DNA from: JACDAF01 sp036276035
GTDB taxonomy: Bacteria > Chloroflexota > Limnocylindria > P2-11E
DNA: 20,802 nucleotides
Direction of reading: 5' to 3'
Assembly (NCBI GenBank): GCA_036276035.1
Contig: DASUCM010000123.1
Coordinates: forward strand, 1-20,802
Shown piece by piece: positions 14,314-20,802 of the stretch. A program made the position numbers and the translations under genes. Below the pieces are notes generated by a model that saw nothing but the letters and a program-made list of their open reading frames with translations, did no database searches and was not told where the DNA came from. Position 1 is the stretch's first letter. Every line of letters begins with the position of its first letter.

Positions 14314-15300
14314 ATGCCGGTCGTCACCATGAAGCAGCTGCTCGAGTCGGGTGTCCACTTCGGACATCAGGCCCGCCGCTGGAACCCGAAGATGAAGCGC
14401 TTCATCTTCATGGAGCGCAACGGGATCCACATCATCGACCTCCAGCAGACGCTCGCGCGCGTCGAGGAGGCCTACGCGTTCGTGCGCGACCACGCGCAGA
14501 ACGGCGGGCAGATCCTCTTCGTCGGTACGAAGAAGCAGGCGCAGGAGTCCATCGCCGAAGAGGCGAAGCGCGCGGGGATGCACTACGTGAACCAGCGCTG
14601 GCTCGGCGGCTTCCTCACCAACTTCGTCACGATCCAGCGGCGCATCAACCGCCTGAACGAGCTCACCGACCGCAAGGAGCGCGGCGACTTCCTCACCATG
14701 CCGAAGAAGGACGCGCAGCGCCTCGAGGACGAGCGCATCCGCCTCGACCGCTTCTTCCAGGGCGTGCGCGAGCTGAAGCGCCCGCCAACGTGCCTCTTCG
14801 TCGTCGACCCGCACCGTGAGCACATCGCGGTCGAGGAGGCGCGGCGCCTCGAGATCCCGATCGTCGCGATGGTCGACACGAACTGCGACCCCGATCTCAT
14901 CGACGTGATCATCCCGGCGAACGACGACGCGATCCGCGCCGTGAAGCTCATCTGCCAGAAGATGGCGGACGCGATCCTCGAGGGCCGTCAGGAGTTCGAC
15001 GCCGCGCACAAGGAAGCGACGCCCGAGGACATGGGCTACAAGCCGGAGCCCGGCGACGCGGCGGGCGCCGGCGATGTCGCCGGGCTGCCGCGCGGACGCC
15101 GCACGCCGCGCGTGTACGAGCCCGAGGAGGACGAGTACCCGATCGGCGGCTACGAGGAGCCGGCGGCCGACGCGTCGGAGCAGTCGGCGGACGAGACCGC
15201 GCCCTCGACCGACGAATCGATCGCGAAGCCGGCACCCGATGCACCGGGGTCCGCGCCCAAGGAGGCGAAGCCCCGCACCACGAAGAAAGAGGACGAGTAG
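14314..15300 (+). CDS. rpsB: 30S ribosomal protein S2 with long acidic C-terminal tail
   Basis: ATG 14314 follows AAGGGAG (14302-14308) by 5 bases. The first 235 or so residues are typical S2: TMKQLLESGVHFGHQARRWN, PKMKRFIFMERNGIHIIDL, LFVGTKKQAQESI, RWLGGFLTNF and DPHREHIAVEEARRL. S2 binds the 30S platform and is one of the last proteins to assemble. The protein is 328 residues against about 240 in E. coli. The extra 90 or so residues (from about 15020) are rich in Glu, Asp, Pro and Ala, look disordered, and end in the mixed-charge TTKKEDE. The stop codon TAG shares its last base with the start of tsf. Confidence 0.97.
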   Translation: MPVVTMKQLLESGVHFGHQARRWNPKMKRFIFMERNGIHIIDLQQTLARVEEAYAFVRDHAQNGGQILFVGTKKQAQESIAEEAKRAGMHYVNQRWLGGFLTNFVTIQRRINRLNELTDRKERGDFLTMPKKDAQRLEDERIRLDRFFQGVRELKRPPTCLFVVDPHREHIAVEEARRLEIPIVAMVDTNCDPDLIDVIIPANDDAIRAVKLICQKMADAILEGRQEFDAAHKEATPEDMGYKPEPGDAAGAGDVAGLPRGRRTPRVYEPEEDEYPIGGYEEPAADASEQSADETAPSTDESIAKPAPDAPGSAPKEAKPRTTKKEDE

Positions 15301-15761
15301 TGGCGAGCGCGAAGGAAGTCGCGAAGCTCCGCGCCGAGACCGGCGCGGGTGTCATGGAATCGAAGAAGGCGCTGCAGGACGCGGGCGACGACTACGAGAA
15401 GGCGAAGGAGCTCATCAAGGAGCGCGGCCTCGCCAAGGCGGCGAAGAAGTCGGACCGCGAGGCGAACCAGGGCGTCATCGAGGCGTACGTCCATGCCGGC
15501 GGGCGCATCGGCGCGCTCGTCGAGCTCGCGAGCGAGACGGACTTCGTCGCGCGCGGGCAGGAGTTCAAGGATCTCGCGCGCAGCATCGCGATGCAGGTCG
15601 CGGCGATGGAGCCGGCCGACGTCGACGAGCTGCTGAAGCAGGACTACATCAAGGAGCCCGGCAAGACGATCGGCGAGCTCGTCACGAAGCTCGCGGCGTC
15701 GACCGGCGAGAACGTGCAGGTGCGCCGCATCGCGCGGTTCGAGCTCGGCAAGGCCTCCTAG
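15300..15761 (+). CDS. tsf: Elongation factor Ts, short form
   Basis: GTG 15300 overlaps the rpsB stop by one base and has AGAGGA (15288-15293) 6 bases upstream. Residues 1-50 are the UBA-like domain (VAKLRAETGAGVMESKKALQ, KAKELIKERGLAKAAKK), followed by the core with VELASETDFVARGQEFK, whose TDFV residues contact EF-Tu and help expel GDP and magnesium. At 153 residues it is shorter than even the compact Thermus form (196) and about half of the E. coli protein (283); the C-terminal dimerisation and coiled-coil modules are missing. The family phrase GENVQVRRIARF near the end shows that the frame is complete. Confidence 0.95.
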   Translation: MASAKEVAKLRAETGAGVMESKKALQDAGDDYEKAKELIKERGLAKAAKKSDREANQGVIEAYVHAGGRIGALVELASETDFVARGQEFKDLARSIAMQVAAMEPADVDELLKQDYIKEPGKTIGELVTKLAASTGENVQVRRIARFELGKAS

Positions 15762-15772
15762 ACTCCCTAGCG

Positions 15773-16495
15773 ATGGCGACGAACGCGAAGTACAAGCGCG
15801 TCCTCCTGAAGCTGTCCGGCGAGGCGCTCCTCGGCGAGCGCACCTTCGGCATCTCGCCGTCCTACGTCCGGTATCTCGCGGAGGAGATCCGCGGGATGCA
15901 GGCGATGGGGGTCGAGATCGCAGTGGTCATCGGCGGCGGGAACTGGCTGCGCGGCGCGTCCGTCGCGGAGCAGGGGATCGAGGAAGCGACGGCCCACTAC
16001 ATGGGCATGCTCGCCATGGTCATCAACGCGCTCGCACTGCAGTCGCAGCTCGACGCCATCGGCGTCCAGTCGCGCGTGCAGTCCGCGCTGCGCATCGACG
16101 AGGTCGCCGAGCCGTACATCCGCCGGCGGGCGATGCATCACCTCGAGAAGGGCCTCGTCGTGATCTTCGCGGCGGGGACCGGCAACCCGTTCTTCACGAG
16201 CGACACGGCCGCCGCCTTGCGCGCGGCCGAGATCGACGCGGAGGTCATCCTCATGGGCAAGAACAACGTCGACGGGGTGTACAGCGCGGACCCGAAGACG
16301 GACTCGAGCGCGCAGAAGTTCGCGGCGCTGACCTATCGCGACCTGCTCGAGAAACGGCTCGCGGTCATGGACGCGACCGCGGCCGCCCTCGCGGAGGAGC
16401 GTGACATCCCGATCATCGTCTTCGACCTCTCGCAGAAGGGCGCCATGCTGCGGGCGGTGAAAGGCGAGCAGGTCGGCACCCTGGTGACGTCCTGA
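15773..16495 (+). CDS. pyrH: UMP kinase
   Basis: This 240-residue amino acid kinase-fold protein starts at ATG 15773, 11 bases after tsf. It shows KRVLLKLSGEALLG (phosphate-binding lysines), GVEIAVVIGGGNWLRG, IDEVAEPYIRRRAMHHLEKG, FAAGTGNPFFTSDTAAALRA and NNVDGVYSADPK. It phosphorylates UMP to UDP for RNA, sugar-nucleotide and peptidoglycan precursor synthesis. No clear ribosome binding site precedes it. Its stop (TGA) shares one base with the frr start. Confidence 0.97.
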   Translation: MATNAKYKRVLLKLSGEALLGERTFGISPSYVRYLAEEIRGMQAMGVEIAVVIGGGNWLRGASVAEQGIEEATAHYMGMLAMVINALALQSQLDAIGVQSRVQSALRIDEVAEPYIRRRAMHHLEKGLVVIFAAGTGNPFFTSDTAAALRAAEIDAEVILMGKNNVDGVYSADPKTDSSAQKFAALTYRDLLEKRLAVMDATAAALAEERDIPIIVFDLSQKGAMLRAVKGEQVGTLVTS

Positions 16496-17055
16496 TGGCC
16501 TTCGAAGACATCCTCGCCAAGGTCGAGTCCCAGATGAAGAAGGCGATCGAGGCGCTCCGCAAGGACGTCGCGACGGTGCGCACCGGTCGCGCCGCGCCCT
16601 CGCTCGTCGAGTCGCTCGAGGCGGAGGCCTACGGCACGCCGACCCCGCTCATCCAGCTCGCCGCCATCAGCGCCCCGGAGCCGCGGCAGATCGTGATCGC
16701 GCCATGGGACAAGAGCCTCATCAAGCCGATCGAGAAGGCGATCATCGCGAGCGACCTCGGGCTCACGCCGTCGAACGACGGGGCGCTCATCCGCCTGCAG
16801 ATCCCGACGCTCACCGAGGAGCGCCGCAAAGACCTCGTGAAGCAGCTGCACAAGAAGGTGGAGGAGGGCCGGGTCGAGATCCGCACGCTCCGCCGCCACG
16901 CGCACGACGAGCTCCGCTCCAAGGAGAAGTCGTCCGGGGTCGCCGCCGACGACGTGAAGCGCGCCGAGGCCGCGCTCCAGAAGGTGACCGACCGCTACAT
17001 CCTCCAGTGCGACGAGATCGGCGCCGCGAAGGAGAAGGAGATCCTCTCGGTTTGA
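16495..17055 (+). CDS. frr: Ribosome recycling factor
   Basis: The 186-residue product matches the normal length of about 185. It has the two-domain signature: DVATVRTGRAAPSLVESLEA in the first long helix, YGTPTPLIQLAAIS, the domain II strands RQIVIAPWDKSLIKPIEKAI and GLTPSNDGALIRLQIPTLTE, and the closing three-helix segment LVKQLHKKVEEGRVEIRTLR. With EF-G it splits post-termination ribosomes. ATG 16495 overlaps the pyrH stop by one base, and its own stop overlaps the uppS start, so translation is probably coupled. Confidence 0.97.
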   Translation: MAFEDILAKVESQMKKAIEALRKDVATVRTGRAAPSLVESLEAEAYGTPTPLIQLAAISAPEPRQIVIAPWDKSLIKPIEKAIIASDLGLTPSNDGALIRLQIPTLTEERRKDLVKQLHKKVEEGRVEIRTLRRHAHDELRSKEKSSGVAADDVKRAEAALQKVTDRYILQCDEIGAAKEKEILSV

Positions 17056-17744
17056 CCGAGCGGGCGGTCCCGCGGCACATCGCCTTCGTGATGGACGGGA
17101 ACCGCCGCTGGGCGAAGCAGCGACGCCTCCCGGCGATCGCGGGACACCGCGCCGGCGTCGAGACCATCCGCCGGACCCTGCGCGCCGCGCGCGAGCGCGG
17201 CGTCGAGTACGTGACCCTCTACTCCTTCTCGACGGAGAACTGGAAGCGCGGCGACGACGAGGTCGGCGCGCTCATGGCGCTCCTCGAGGAGACGATCCGG
17301 CGCGAGACGCGCACGCTCGTCGAGGACGGCGTGCGCCTGCGGGTCATCGGCCGGCTGCACGAGCTCGCGGAGCGCTCGCAGCAGGCGATCGCCGAGGCCG
17401 TGGCCGCGACGTCGCGCGGGACGAACGGCACGATGACGATCGCCTTCAACTACGGCGGGCGCGCGGAGATCGTCGACGCGGTCCGCGGGATCATCCGCGA
17501 CGGCCTCGCGGTGGAGGCGATCGACGAGGCCGCCATCGCGCAGCGCCTCTACGCCCCGGATCATCCTGACCCCGACCTCCTGGTCCGCACCGGGGGCGAG
17601 CTGCGCATCTCGAACTTCCTCCTCTGGGAGGTCGCGTACGCCGAGATGTGGGCGACCGACGTGCTCTGGCCCGACTTCTCGGTCGCGGACCTCGACCGTG
17701 CGATCGCGTCGTACACGTCGCGCGAGCGGCGGTTCGGCGCATGA
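17052..17744 (+). CDS. uppS: Isoprenyl (undecaprenyl) diphosphate synthase
   Basis: TTG 17052 overlaps the frr stop by 4 bases (TTGA) and begins TERAVPRHIAFVMDGNRRWA, where D15 is the catalytic aspartate of the cis-prenyltransferase motif MDGNRRW. TLYSFSTENWKR, IAFNYGGRAEIVDAVRG, and RTGGELRISNFLLWEVAYAE (diphosphate-binding arginines) complete the family pattern. The 230 residues are slightly short but complete. The enzyme condenses isopentenyl diphosphate onto farnesyl diphosphate to make the lipid carrier for cell-wall glycans. Its precursors come from the pathway of dxr, encoded two genes downstream. The stop overlaps the cdsA start (ATGA). Confidence 0.96.
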   Translation: MTERAVPRHIAFVMDGNRRWAKQRRLPAIAGHRAGVETIRRTLRAARERGVEYVTLYSFSTENWKRGDDEVGALMALLEETIRRETRTLVEDGVRLRVIGRLHELAERSQQAIAEAVAATSRGTNGTMTIAFNYGGRAEIVDAVRGIIRDGLAVEAIDEAAIAQRLYAPDHPDPDLLVRTGGELRISNFLLWEVAYAEMWATDVLWPDFSVADLDRAIASYTSRERRFGA

Positions 17745-18379
17745 TCGCCGCGCCCGCGAGCGAGCTCGGGCGGCGGGTCCCCACCGCGCTCGCGTACGGG
17801 GCCGTCGTCCTCGCCGCGCTCATCGGGCCGGCGCCGCTCTTCCTCGCGCTGCTCGTCGCGCTGTGGGTCCTCGGCGTCGGCGAGATCCGCCGCCTGCTGC
17901 GCGAGGGCACGGGTCTCATGGACGTGGCCATCGCTGGCTCGTACCTCGCGTTCGGCCTCGGCGCGCTCGGCTACCTCCGCCTGCTCGGCCCCGAGTGGGT
18001 CCTCGTCGCGCTCATCCCGACCTGGGCCGCCGACGTCGCCAGCTACGCGATCGGCTCGCGCTTCGGGACAGCGCGGATCGCGCCGCGCATCAGCCCGGGC
18101 AAGACGCTCGAGGGCACGGTCGGCGGCTTCGTCGCCGCGGCGCTCGCCGCGTTCGCCGTCTGCGTGTACGCCGGCGTGCCGCCGCTCGCGACGTTCGTGA
18201 TCTCGCTGCTCGCGGGGCCGGCCGGCCTCGCCGGCGACCTGCTCGAGTCCGCGGTGAAGCGCTCCGCCGGGGTGAAGGACTCGGGCTCGCTGCTCCCCGG
18301 ACACGGCGGCGTCCTCGACCGCATCGACAGCCTGCTCCTCGTCGCCCCGCTGGTCGCGCTCGCCTCGCGCCTGCCCTGA
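17741..18379 (+). CDS. cdsA: Phosphatidate cytidylyltransferase
   Basis: The 212-residue membrane protein starts at ATG 17741 in a 4-base overlap with uppS. It has about six hydrophobic segments, including LALLVALWVLGVGEI, LVALIPTWAADVASYAIG and ATFVISLLAGPAGLAGDLLE. The CDP-diglyceride synthetase signature is intact near the C-terminus: SAVKRSAGVKDSGSLLPG, then HGGVLDRIDS. It makes CDP-diacylglycerol from CTP and phosphatidic acid for phospholipid synthesis. It is shorter than E. coli CdsA (285) because N-terminal membrane segments are fewer. Confidence 0.95.
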   Translation: MIAAPASELGRRVPTALAYGAVVLAALIGPAPLFLALLVALWVLGVGEIRRLLREGTGLMDVAIAGSYLAFGLGALGYLRLLGPEWVLVALIPTWAADVASYAIGSRFGTARIAPRISPGKTLEGTVGGFVAAALAAFAVCVYAGVPPLATFVISLLAGPAGLAGDLLESAVKRSAGVKDSGSLLPGHGGVLDRIDSLLLVAPLVALASRLP

Positions 18380-18395
18380 TCGCTCGGTCGGGCCC

Positions 18396-18407
18396 CACAA
18401 TCGATCC
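18396..18407 (+). promoter_or_regulatory. Candidate -10 of an internal leaderless promoter before dxr
   Basis: CACAAT (18396-18401), then exactly 6 bases, then GTG 18408. The 28-base cdsA-dxr gap has no ribosome binding site, so dxr may have its own leaderless transcript in addition to operon read-through. Confidence 0.35.
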
Positions 18408-19502
18408 GTGACGACACGGCTCGCGATCCTGGGCGCGACGGGCTCGATCGGCCGGCAGGCCCTCGAGGTCGCGCGGGCGTATCCCGACCGCCTGCGCGTC
18501 GTCGGCCTCGCGGCCGACCGCCGGCGCGAGGACCTCCACGCGCTGGCCTCGGAGTTCGGCGCGCGGAGCGCGACGGGGGCCGCGGGCCTGCGCGAGCTCG
18601 CGACCGCCGATGACGTCGACCTCGTGCTGGTCGCGACGCCCGGGTTCGCCGGCGTCGAGGCGACGCTCGCGGCGCTCGGGGCGGGGAAGGACGTCGCGCT
18701 CGCGAACAAGGAGGTCCTCGTCGTCGCCGGCCATCTCGTGCGGGCGGCCGCGGGCGGCGCCGGCAAGCGCGTGCGCCCGGTCGACAGCGAGCATCACGCG
18801 CTCTGGCAGTGCCTCGAGGGCGTTCGTCCTGATCAGGTGCGCCGCGTCGCCCTGACGGCGTCCGGCGGCGCGTTCCGCGACCGCTCGCCTGCCGAGCTCG
18901 CGCAGGTCACGCCGGAGGAGGCGCTACGCCACCCGACCTGGAAGATGGGACCGAAGGTGACGGTCGACTCCGCGACGCTCGTGAACAAGGGATACGAGGT
19001 CGTCGAGACGCGCTGGCTCTACGGCCTCCCGTACGACCGCATCGACGTCGTACTGCACGGCGAGAGCGTCATCCACGCCCTCGTCGAGCTCACCGACGGC
19101 AGCGTGAAGGCGCAGCTCGCGGAGCCGGACATGCGCTTGCCCATCCAGTACGCGCTCCTCTGGGATCGCGCGCTCTGCGCCGCGCCACGCCTCGACTGGG
19201 AGCAGCAGCGGACGCTCCACCTCGGACCGGTCGACCGCGCGAAGTACCCCTGCCTCGAGATCGTGCTCGAGACCGCCCGCTCAGGCGATCTCGCCGCGAT
19301 GGTCGGGCTGTCCGCGGCCGACGAGGTCGCCGTCGATTCCTTCCTGCGCGGCGAGATGCCCTTCACGCAGATCCCCGAGCTGCTGCGCCGCGGTGCGGAC
19401 CTCGGCGCGCGCGAGGGCAGGGGCCGCGCGCCGGAGCTGCACGACGTGATCGCGATCGACGCAGCGGTGCGCCGGTCGCTCGTACCGGTCCTCTCGAGCT
19501 AG
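18408..19502 (+). CDS. dxr: 1-deoxy-D-xylulose 5-phosphate reductoisomerase
   Basis: The 364-residue enzyme starts at GTG 18408. The NADPH site is ILGATGSIGRQALEV (residues 7-21), followed by VALANKEVLVVAG. The active-site loop has VDSEHHALWQCLEG (metal-binding D126 and E128), TASGGAFRDRS, and MGPKVTVDSATLVNKGYEVV with the lysine and glutamate ligands. The C-terminal helical domain (AADEVAVDSFLRGEMPFTQI) is complete. It converts DXP to MEP, the first committed step of the non-mevalonate isoprenoid route. The organism therefore uses the MEP pathway, which feeds uppS two genes upstream. Confidence 0.97.
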   Translation: MTTRLAILGATGSIGRQALEVARAYPDRLRVVGLAADRRREDLHALASEFGARSATGAAGLRELATADDVDLVLVATPGFAGVEATLAALGAGKDVALANKEVLVVAGHLVRAAAGGAGKRVRPVDSEHHALWQCLEGVRPDQVRRVALTASGGAFRDRSPAELAQVTPEEALRHPTWKMGPKVTVDSATLVNKGYEVVETRWLYGLPYDRIDVVLHGESVIHALVELTDGSVKAQLAEPDMRLPIQYALLWDRALCAAPRLDWEQQRTLHLGPVDRAKYPCLEIVLETARSGDLAAMVGLSAADEVAVDSFLRGEMPFTQIPELLRRGADLGAREGRGRAPELHDVIAIDAAVRRSLVPVLSS

Positions 19503-19504
19503 CG

Positions 19505-20584
19505 GTGGGGATCTTCAGCGACATCCGCACCGTGCTGCTCTTCCTCGTCGTCTTCACGCTCATCATCGCGGTGCACGAGTTCGGCCACTACATCACCGCG
19601 CGGCTGCTCGGCATGAAGGTCCTCGAGTTCGCGTTCGGGTTCCCGCCGCGGCTGGCGGGCATCCGGCACGCCGAGATCGACTACACGCTGAACTGGATCC
19701 CCTTCGGCGGCTTCGTGCGGATCCTCGGCCAGGACGACTTCTCCATCAAGCAGGAGGGCGAGGGGGACCCGCGCGCGTTCACCTCGAAGCCGTGGTGGGC
19801 GCAGGCGATCGTGCTCGTCGCGGGCGTGACGATGAACTTCATCCTCGCCCTCGTCGTCCTCACCGCGGCCTTCGCGCTCGGCACGACCGGCCCGACCGGG
19901 GAGGTGCGCGTCCTCGAGGTCGCCGCGGGCTCGCCCGCGGAGGCTGCCGGCTTCCAGAAGGGCGACATCGTGAAGACGGTCGACGGCCGGAAGATCGCGA
20001 ACACGCGGGATCTCATCAACTACACGCGCACGAGGGCCGAGAAGGAGATCTTCCTCGACGTCGAGCGCAACGGCCGGCCGATCCCGACGATCACGGCCAT
20101 CCCACGCTCCGAGCCACCCGAGGGCGAGGGGCCGCTCGGGATCAAGATCGAGGAGGTCCAGGGTCCGAAGTCCGTCGCGCTGCCCGACGCATTCGGCGAG
20201 GCGACCGCGCTCACCGGCGAGGTCGTGCAGCAGATCGCCGAGCTGCCCGGGCAGCTCGTCAGCGGCCGCAGCGGCGGGCCCGCCGCGCCGGAGGTGACGG
20301 GCCCGATCGGGATCATCCAGATCACCGGCCAGGTCGCGGAGCTCGGCCTCCCGACCATCCTGAAGCTCATCGGCGTGCTCTCGGTGAACCTCGGCGTCCT
20401 GAACATCGTGCCGTTCCCCGGCCTCGACGGTGGCCGGCTCCTCTTTGTCCTCATCGCCGGCATCTTCAAGAAGCGCTTCTCGCCGCAGGTGGAGGCCGCG
20501 ATCCACGCCGTCGGCTTCCTGCTCCTGCTCGGCCTGCTCGTCATCGTGAGCATCTCCGACATCCGGAGGGTGGTAGGTGGATAG
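19505..20584 (+). CDS. rseP: Site-2 intramembrane zinc protease (RseP/MmpA family, M50)
   Basis: GTG 19505 follows the dxr stop by 2 bases; the product has 359 residues. The first membrane segment carries the zinc motif HEFGH (residues 24-28) in LIIAVHEFGHYITARLLGMK. The family loop FGFPPRLAGIRH and the beta-hairpin segment NWIPFGGFVRILGQDD follow. A single PDZ domain lies at about residues 130-210 (VRVLEVAAGSPAEAAGFQKG). The second metal-ligand helix is NIVPFPGLDGGRLLF (about 300-314), with the third ligand aspartate in LDGG. The last segment VGFLLLLGLLVIVSIS closes the bundle. It cleaves membrane-anchored regulators such as anti-sigma factors or signal peptide remnants. It is the last gene of the core cluster. 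Confidence 0.96.
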   Translation: MGIFSDIRTVLLFLVVFTLIIAVHEFGHYITARLLGMKVLEFAFGFPPRLAGIRHAEIDYTLNWIPFGGFVRILGQDDFSIKQEGEGDPRAFTSKPWWAQAIVLVAGVTMNFILALVVLTAAFALGTTGPTGEVRVLEVAAGSPAEAAGFQKGDIVKTVDGRKIANTRDLINYTRTRAEKEIFLDVERNGRPIPTITAIPRSEPPEGEGPLGIKIEEVQGPKSVALPDAFGEATALTGEVVQQIAELPGQLVSGRSGGPAAPEVTGPIGIIQITGQVAELGLPTILKLIGVLSVNLGVLNIVPFPGLDGGRLLFVLIAGIFKKRFSPQVEAAIHAVGFLLLLGLLVIVSISDIRRVVGG

Positions 20585-20605
20585 GCGATGGCACATCGCC
20601 TATCC
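20579..20605. terminator. Perfect 12-bp inverted repeat at the end of rseP
   Basis: GGATAGGCGATG (20579-20590) and CATCGCCTATCC (20594-20605) pair perfectly around a 3-base spacer; the left arm includes the rseP stop codon. No T-run follows. It may terminate or protect the cluster transcript, or be a protein-binding palindrome. A smaller hairpin (AGGGC-TTC-GCCCT) with an outer CTCCT/AGGAG helix follows at about 20613-20643. Confidence 0.5.
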
Positions 20606-20660
20606 GTCCTGCTCCTCAGGGCTTCGCCCTTCGTAGTAGGAGGGTAGGGAACCGCTCCGG

Positions 20661-20706
20661 GGCACCCGCTGTAGCGGTGTGAGAACGCTCAAGCGGAAGA
20701 GGTGCC
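20661..20706 (+). promoter_or_regulatory. Possible three-way-junction RNA leader before the last gene
   Basis: GGCACC (20661-20666) pairs with GGTGCC (20701-20706). Inside lie two small hairpins, CGC-TGTA-GCG (20667-20676, extended by T/A) and CGC-TCAA-GCG (20686-20695). The element ends 4 bases before ATG 20711, so folding would affect ribosome access. I do not recognise a known riboswitch. Confidence 0.35.
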
Positions 20707-20710
20707 TGCC

Positions 20711-20802
20711 ATGCGGAGGGTCATCGTCCTGGCGACGCTCCTGCTCACGGCCGCGCTCGGCACGACGGCCGAGGCCAAGTGCCGGATGTGCGTGGAGTCG
20801 AT
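20711..20802 (+). CDS. N-terminus of a secreted protein, runs off the window
   Basis: Thirty codons are visible from ATG 20711. MRRVIVLATLLLTAALGTTA is a clear signal peptide with likely cleavage after AEA, followed by KCRMCVES. The CxxC just after the cleavage site suggests a metal-binding or disulfide role; it is not a good lipobox. Third codon positions are G/C-rich as in the other genes. The family cannot be named from so little sequence. Confidence 0.6.
   Translation, partial: MRRVIVLATLLLTAALGTTAEAKCRMCVES

Noticed and set aside
15074..16495. 473-codon frame reading through tsf into pyrH as a fusion
   Set aside because: The part before 15773 is an out-of-frame reading of rpsB and tsf; only the pyrH part is real.
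20640..20710. Cobalamin or c-di-AMP riboswitch
   Set aside because: GGGAACCG and GGGGCACCCGC recall parts of those classes, but the order and the rest of the conserved core are missing.

Overview
This is a GC-rich bacterial chromosomal window of about 20.8 kb. Real genes have third codon positions that are almost all G or C, so every gene casts long open frames on the other strand and in other frames. I see no tRNA, rRNA, CRISPR array, transposase or phage gene. Several things fit a Chloroflexota-type genome (possibly a Limnocylindria-like lineage): a secreted NBR1-Ig plus phosphodiester glycosidase protein, a very short EF-Ts, S2 with a long acidic tail, and an orphan Flp pilin. That placement comes from recall of family distributions and is not proven.

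Layout. (1) 1-1785, minus strand: a secreted NBR1-Ig/NAGPA-type protein running off the left edge, then a membrane-anchored neutral zinc metallopeptidase. (2) 1851-5757, plus strand: a tightly overlapping trio of luciferase-like (LLM) oxidoreductase, D-aminoacylase-like amidohydrolase and class C beta-lactamase-type serine hydrolase. (3) 5783-7993: the classic pair of NfeD-type membrane serine protease and slipin (SPFH). (4) 7994-9045: a 362-base non-coding stretch with a strong two-part hairpin and two tandem LexA-type operators, then a protein with the ATP-dependent DNA ligase fold that has lost its catalytic lysine. (5) 9079-13104: glutamate dehydrogenase and a DinG-type helicase with an N-terminal exonuclease; a degenerate SOS-like box precedes dinG. 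(6) 13140-14158: a small unknown protein, a 50-residue Flp pilin with its own promoter, ribosome binding site and terminator, and a convergent unknown protein. (7) 14314-20584: a conserved core cluster rpsB-tsf-pyrH-frr-uppS-cdsA-dxr-rseP covering translation, UMP synthesis, undecaprenyl and phospholipid precursor synthesis, isoprenoid synthesis and site-2 proteolysis. (8) 20585-20802: a perfect inverted repeat, a possible small three-way-junction RNA leader, and the start of a secreted protein.

The most interesting part is 8293-9045. Two GAAC-N4-GTTC boxes, 20 bases centre to centre, overlap candidate promoters on both strands. On the plus side they lead directly to a gene encoding a DNA ligase-like protein in which motif I KxDG reads EWPG and two other catalytic acidic residues are also lost. 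This looks like a DNA-damage-controlled pseudo-ligase, perhaps a nick- or end-binding repair factor. A related but weaker box lies over the same kind of -10 element (TAGAAC) in front of dinG, which suggests a small local SOS regulon. A second theme is a set of genes (1851, 13140, 18408) whose -10-like hexamer ends exactly 6 bases before the start codon, as expected for leaderless mRNAs.
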